Assembly (NCBI GenBank): GCA_934232845.1
Contig: CAKQGD010000015.1
Location: 1-36,326, forward strand
Direction: 5' to 3'
DNA length: 36,326 nt
DNA from: an uncultured Oscillospiraceae bacterium
Lineage (GTDB): Bacteria > Bacillota > Clostridia > Oscillospirales > Ruminococcaceae
Shown here one piece after another: positions 32,807-36,326 of the stretch (positions are counted from its first letter, which is position 1; each line of letters starts with the position of its first letter). The notes below the pieces were generated by a model. The model ran no database searches and had not been told where the DNA came from. It saw only the letters and a program-made list of their open reading frames with translations. A program made the position numbers and the translations under genes.

Positions 32807-32836
32807 ATTATACAAGATAGATTTGCAGGTTGTCAA
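32807..32836 (-). promoter_or_regulatory. Sigma-A promoter of the IclR-family gene
   Basis: On the minus strand, consensus TTGACA (32836-32831) and consensus TATAAT (32812-32807) with an 18-bp spacer, about 75 bases before the ATG. Both boxes are perfect matches. Confidence 0.8.
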
Positions 32837-32973
32837 GAAAAATTTCAATATTATTTTTGCTGCACGGCCGAAAATTTCGGCTTGCAATAAATGGCGGGAC
32901 GGCTTTTTTAAAAGGCGCGCCTGCCGGGAAAGCGCTGCAGAGCGCGAAATCAAACGAAAGGAGAAATCGGTTG

Positions 32974-33525
32974 ATGCAACGGATCAAATTTTTCGGAATA
33001 GGAGGTCAGGGCGCCGTCACAGCGGCGAAGGTGCTTTCCGAAGCAGTTTCGCTGTATCAGGACGAGTATGCGATTACCGTGCCCGCGTACGGCCATGAGC
33101 GCCGCGGAGCACCCGTTTTTGCGCATATCATCGTAGACGACAAGCCTGTCCTTCTCAACTGCTACGTCTATGAGCCGGATATCGTTCTCGTGATGGATGA
33201 GACGATCATCGACAAGAACATCGACATCAGCGAGGGATGCCACAAGGATACGATCCTCGTTCTGAACACCGGCAGCGACGAGGTTGTCGAACGCTACCGC
33301 AAGATCTTCCCCTTTAAGAAGATCTATCGCTGCGACGGAACCGCCGCCGCCCTCAACGCCATTGGTCTTTCGATCCCGAACAGCGCTATGCTCGGCGCGC
33401 TGGCAAAGACCGGCCTCGTCTCCATTGAAGCGGTGGAGAACGCGGTGCGGGATAGTTTTGGAAAGGTAGGGGATAAGAATGTCAAAGCAGCTCGCGACGC
33501 CTACGACAGCACCTGCGAAGCGTAA
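32974..33525 (+). CDS. 2-oxoacid:ferredoxin oxidoreductase, gamma subunit
   Basis: A 183-residue protein with ATG 32974; AAAGGAG (32958-32964) sets this start although the frame is open further 5'. It begins with the family motif IKFFGIGGQGAVTAAKVL. AYGHERRGAPVFAHIIVDD and LVMDE follow, and SIPNSAMLGALAKTGLVS lies near the end, all typical of PorC/VorG subunits. Together with the next three genes it forms a CoA-dependent enzyme that splits a 2-oxo acid to acyl-CoA and CO2 and reduces ferredoxin. Pyruvate, 2-oxoisovalerate and aryl pyruvates are known substrates of relatives; which is used here is not visible. Confidence 0.92.
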   Translation: MQRIKFFGIGGQGAVTAAKVLSEAVSLYQDEYAITVPAYGHERRGAPVFAHIIVDDKPVLLNCYVYEPDIVLVMDETIIDKNIDISEGCHKDTILVLNTGSDEVVERYRKIFPFKKIYRCDGTAAALNAIGLSIPNSAMLGALAKTGLVSIEAVENAVRDSFGKVGDKNVKAARDAYDSTCEA

Positions 33526-33784
33526 GATCCTCGGGCCCTGCTCGCTTGTTTTTGAAGCGGCGAATACCGGTAGCTGGCGTTTGGAGCGTCCGTCCGTCGA
33601 CGCATCCTCCTGCATCCGCTGCGGCACCTGCTCGAGAGTATGTCCTGTGGACTGCATCACGATCCATAAAGAAGGAGATACCCCCGTGGAATTCAACTGG
33701 CACTACTGCAAGGGCTGCGGCATCTGCGTCAACGAATGCCCCAAGCAGTGCATAAAACTGATCGATGAAAGGAGCGGAGAATAA
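33479..33784 (+). CDS. 2-oxoacid:ferredoxin oxidoreductase, delta (2[4Fe-4S]) subunit
   Basis: A 101-residue ferredoxin-like subunit. ATG 33479 lies inside the gamma gene (47-base overlap) with GTAGGGG as the site. Two complete cluster motifs are present: Cys45-48-51-55 followed by Pro (CIRCGTCSRVCP) and Cys77-80-83-87 (CKGCGICVNECP). The N-terminal part (ATPTTAPAKRKILGPC) resembles other Por delta subunits. It passes electrons from the catalytic core to free ferredoxin. The unusually long overlap suggests tight coupling of the two subunits. Confidence 0.94.
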   Translation: MSKQLATPTTAPAKRKILGPCSLVFEAANTGSWRLERPSVDASSCIRCGTCSRVCPVDCITIHKEGDTPVEFNWHYCKGCGICVNECPKQCIKLIDERSGE

Positions 33785-34983
33785 TGCCGGTCAAAATGTT
33801 CGACGGCAACAGCGCCGCGGTTGAGGCCATCCGCCTTGTCAAGCCCGGCGTCATCGCCGCTTACCCGATCACTCCTCAGAGCTCCATCGCGGAGCATCTT
33901 TCCGACTGTGTTGCCGACGGCAGCATCAAGGCGCAGTATGTCCGCGTCGAGTCGGAGCATTCCGCCATGTCCGTCTGCATCGGCGCACAGCTCACCGGTG
34001 TCCGCGCCGCTACCGCCACCTCTTCCGTCGGCCTTGCGCTGATGCATGAGGTCTGCGGCGTCACCAGCGGCTGCCGCGTTCCGCTCGTCATGCCCGTTGT
34101 CAACCGCTCCCTCGTGGCTCCGTGGAGCCTCTGGTGCGACCATCAGGATACGATGGCCGAGCGTGACACCGGCTGGCTGCAGTTCTACGCAGGCACCGTG
34201 CAGGACGTTCTGGACCTGTATCTCTGCGCCATGCGCGTCAGTGAGCACGAAGACGTCATGACTCCTTCGATGGTTTGTCTCGACGGCTTCTTCCTCTCTC
34301 ACTCGATGCAGAAGGTTTTCGTTCCCGAAGACGACGAGGCGTATGATTTCGTCGGCGAGTATGTCCGCCGCAATATGTACCTCGACCCCAAGGATCCGAT
34401 GTTTGTCAACGACCTGTGCCCGACCGCTGAGTACACCGAGATGCGTTACCAGCAGAAGGCCGGCTTTGATGCCGCCGCCGGTGTTGCGGAGAAGGTTTTT
34501 GCCGAATACACCAAGCGCTTCGGCCGCGAGATGGGCGTTGTTCGTCCCTACATGCTCGACGATGCCGAGGTTGCCGTCGTAACCATCGGTTCCATGTCCG
34601 GTACCGCAAAGTATGTTGTGAACCAGCTGCGCGAAAAGGGCATCAAGGCCGGCGTGCTGCAGCTCGTGATGTTCCGTCCGTTCCCGACCGAGATCGTTCG
34701 CGATCTGCTCAAGAACGTTCCCGTTGTTGGTGTAGTCGACCGTTCCGCCGGTCTCGGCGGCTGCTGCCCGCCCGTCTGCGACGAGGTCAAGGCTGCGCTT
34801 TACGGCGAAAAGACCCAGATTTACAGCTATATCGGCGGTCTTGCCGGTCGCGATATCTCCAACCATTCCTTCGAGAAGATTTTCGGCGAGCTGGTTGAGA
34901 TCCGCGAGGGCAAGCGCACTGAAAACGACCAGTGGTTCGACCTTCAGGGCGATCCCATGGCTCTCAGGGAGGTGGATTTCTGA
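33784..34983 (+). CDS. 2-oxoacid:ferredoxin oxidoreductase, alpha subunit
   Basis: A 399-residue subunit with ATG 33784 overlapping the delta stop (TAATG). It has the alpha motif DGNSAAVEAIRLVKPGVIAAYPITPQ at 7-32, EHSAMSVCIGAQLTGVRAATATSS, and the hinge-like C-terminal domain ending near VVGVVDRSAGLGG and GGLAGRDIS. It forms the TPP-binding catalytic core with beta. Length is typical for the four-subunit type. Codon use is strongly biased to C-ending codons compared with neighbours upstream, consistent with high expression. Confidence 0.95.
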   Translation: MPVKMFDGNSAAVEAIRLVKPGVIAAYPITPQSSIAEHLSDCVADGSIKAQYVRVESEHSAMSVCIGAQLTGVRAATATSSVGLALMHEVCGVTSGCRVPLVMPVVNRSLVAPWSLWCDHQDTMAERDTGWLQFYAGTVQDVLDLYLCAMRVSEHEDVMTPSMVCLDGFFLSHSMQKVFVPEDDEAYDFVGEYVRRNMYLDPKDPMFVNDLCPTAEYTEMRYQQKAGFDAAAGVAEKVFAEYTKRFGREMGVVRPYMLDDAEVAVVTIGSMSGTAKYVVNQLREKGIKAGVLQLVMFRPFPTEIVRDLLKNVPVVGVVDRSAGLGGCCPPVCDEVKAALYGEKTQIYSYIGGLAGRDISNHSFEKIFGELVEIREGKRTENDQWFDLQGDPMALREVDF

Positions 34984-35855
34984 TGTATAAGATCAATGCA
35001 GAGGCTAAGGGCCTCGTTTCCCACGGCATCAGCACCTGTCAGGGCTGCGGTCTTGAAATTATCGCTCGCAACGTATTCGAGACCCTCGGACAGGACATCG
35101 TTCTGGTGATCCCTCCGGGCTGCGCCGCGATGTTTTCCGGCACCGGTATTGAAGCCAGCGTGAAGATGGCGGGTATTCAGGGCAACCTCGAGAACTCCGC
35201 TGCGATCGCTTCCGGTATTGCCGCGGGCCTCAAGCAGCAGGGCAACGATCACACCAAGGTGGTGGCGTTTGCCGGCGACGGCGCGACCGTTGATATCGGC
35301 CTGCAGTCCCTCTCCGGCGCAATGGAGAGAAACGACAACATTCTCTACATCTGCTACGACAACGAAGCTTACATGAACACCGGTATTCAGGGCAGTTCTT
35401 CTACGCCCTGCGGCGCGTCCACGACGACGACTCCTGCCGGCAAGCTCGGCCACAGCAAGGACCTGATGCGCATCGTAATGGCGCACGATGTTCCTTATGC
35501 TGCGACCGCATCGATTGCCAATCTGCCCGACCTTAAGCGCAAGGTCAAAAAGGCTCGTGACATTGAGGGCACCCGTGTGCTGCACATTCAGTGCCCCTGC
35601 CCGACCGGTTGGGGATATCCCTTTGCCAAGAGCATCGAGGTCGCCCGTGAGGCGGTTCAGAGCGGCGCTTGGCTGCTGTTCGAGTATGAGAACGGCAAGG
35701 TCACCGTCAGCCAGAAGCCCGCGAAGCTCGGCGAGGTTGAGAACTATCTCAAGCTGCAGCGCCGCTTCAAGGGAATGAAGGAAGAACAGTTCGCAGAGCT
35801 TTCCGAGTATATCAAGACCCGCTACGAGCTGATCGAAGCGGAAACAGCTCGTTAA
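34983..35855 (+). CDS. 2-oxoacid:ferredoxin oxidoreductase, beta (TPP) subunit
   Basis: A 290-residue subunit. ATG 34983 overlaps the alpha stop (TGATG) and has AGGGAGGT upstream. Thiamine diphosphate and metal binding are shown by GDGATVDIG (98-106) and NEAYMNTG (127-134), and a C-x-x-C-G cluster motif is at CQGCG (19-23). SSSTPCGASTTTTPAGK matches the conserved loop of the family. Gene order gamma-delta-alpha-beta is the standard one. The operon may continue into the TRAP gene 50 bases downstream, since no terminator lies between them. Confidence 0.95.
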   Translation: MYKINAEAKGLVSHGISTCQGCGLEIIARNVFETLGQDIVLVIPPGCAAMFSGTGIEASVKMAGIQGNLENSAAIASGIAAGLKQQGNDHTKVVAFAGDGATVDIGLQSLSGAMERNDNILYICYDNEAYMNTGIQGSSSTPCGASTTTTPAGKLGHSKDLMRIVMAHDVPYAATASIANLPDLKRKVKKARDIEGTRVLHIQCPCPTGWGYPFAKSIEVAREAVQSGAWLLFEYENGKVTVSQKPAKLGEVENYLKLQRRFKGMKEEQFAELSEYIKTRYELIEAETAR

Positions 35856-35905
35856 TTCAGGCGGATCAAAACGGATAATTTGTTATGAAAAGGAGAAGAG
35901 AAAAA

Positions 35906-36326
35906 ATGAATCAGCGAATCTTAGCGATCCTGCTTGCCGTGTGCATGACTCTCGCCCTTCTGGCCGGATGCGGCGGCTCTCCCGCCAATGAAAGCCAGTC
36001 TGTCGGCGAATCGACGGACGATCTGGCAACCGCATTGGAAAACATGAAGCCCGTCAAGCTGAACTGGGCAATTTCCCTCGGTTCTTCTCATCGCGCAAAC
36101 GAAACGTTTCAGTACTTCGCGGACGAAGTAAAGGAAAGAACAAACGGCAAAGTCGAGATCACGCTGTATCCCGGCGATACGCTTGTGACCTCCGCCTCAA
36201 TCTATGACTCTCTTGTGCAGGGCATCGTGGATATGGGCGAGGCGGATCCCGCGTATTCCGTCGCGGCATTTCCGATGAGCAGCGCGCTGTTTCTTCCCGG
36301 TATGAATTACGCAAACAGTGTGGCTG
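35906..36326 (+). CDS. TRAP transporter substrate-binding lipoprotein (partial, 3' end outside window)
   Basis: The first 140 residues of a DctP-type protein. ATG 35906 follows AAAAGGAGAAG. A lipoprotein signal peptide ends in LLAGC with Cys22 as the lipid anchor. After a polar linker come KLNWAISLGSSHRANETFQYFADEVKERTNGKVEITLYPGD and SIYDSLVQGIVDMGEADP, the canonical TRAP binding-protein start. It is expected to bind an organic acid outside the membrane and deliver it to DctQM permeases that should follow beyond the window. Its position after the oxidoreductase suggests uptake of a 2-oxo acid or a precursor. Confidence 0.92.
   Translation, partial: MNQRILAILLAVCMTLALLAGCGGSPANESQSVGESTDDLATALENMKPVKLNWAISLGSSHRANETFQYFADEVKERTNGKVEITLYPGDTLVTSASIYDSLVQGIVDMGEADPAYSVAAFPMSSALFLPGMNYANSVA

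Overview
The window looks like the chromosome of a low-to-mid GC, Gram-positive anaerobe of the Clostridia, most likely an Oscillospiraceae-type gut organism. This rests on content: a four-subunit 2-oxoacid:ferredoxin oxidoreductase, HutP, IclR and TRAP genes, very large repeat-rich surface proteins with signal peptides and a C-terminal membrane anchor, AGGAGG-type ribosome binding sites and frequent GTG/TTG starts. The genus is not determined.

Layout. (1) 1-1150: 3' end of a 23S rRNA gene, tRNA-Lys(CTT), tRNA-Glu(CTC), 5S rRNA, tRNA-Asn(GTT), tRNA-Met(CAT), tRNA-Trp(CCA) and two terminator hairpins. Two tRNA genes sit between 23S and 5S, which is unusual. (2) 1460-20800: a promoter, a cobalamin riboswitch and an intrinsic terminator lead into a same-strand cluster: a degenerate HU-like protein, an ExbB/TolQ/MotA-type channel protein, an ExbD-like DUF2149 protein, a ~4,200-residue GLUG-repeat surface protein (split by one frameshift at about 4000), and a 1,296-residue surface protein. 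The last has an N-terminal region resembling the alpha/alpha toroid of the prenyltransferase/transcobalamin superfamily, followed by BspA-type leucine-rich repeats. (3) 20833-21660 (minus): an EcsC-family gene broken by two nearby single-base frameshifts. (4) 22213-23457: glyA with a strong promoter overlapped by an inverted repeat. (5) 23798-27555: a MacA/MacB-type efflux operon (adaptor, ATPase, permease), preceded by two direct repeats 22 bp apart. (6) 27674-31515: a promoter, an attenuator-like leader, then hutP, a short-chain fatty acid transporter and an amidase. (7) 31970-32731 (minus): an IclR-family regulator divergent from a POR-type operon (gamma, delta, alpha, beta; 32974-35855), followed by the start of a TRAP substrate-binding lipoprotein cut by the window end.

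How they fit together. The most interesting unit is region 2. B12-responsive control, an energised ExbB/ExbD-like pair and two giant anchored surface proteins suggest a corrinoid-capture machine in a cell without an obvious outer membrane. The riboswitch and gene families are read from the sequence; the joint function is inference. Regions 6 and 7 look like catabolic modules for organic acids or amides, each with its own regulator.

Three single-base frameshifts (one in the giant gene, two in the EcsC gene) could be real mutations or assembly errors. The annotation treats the giant gene as probably intact in nature.
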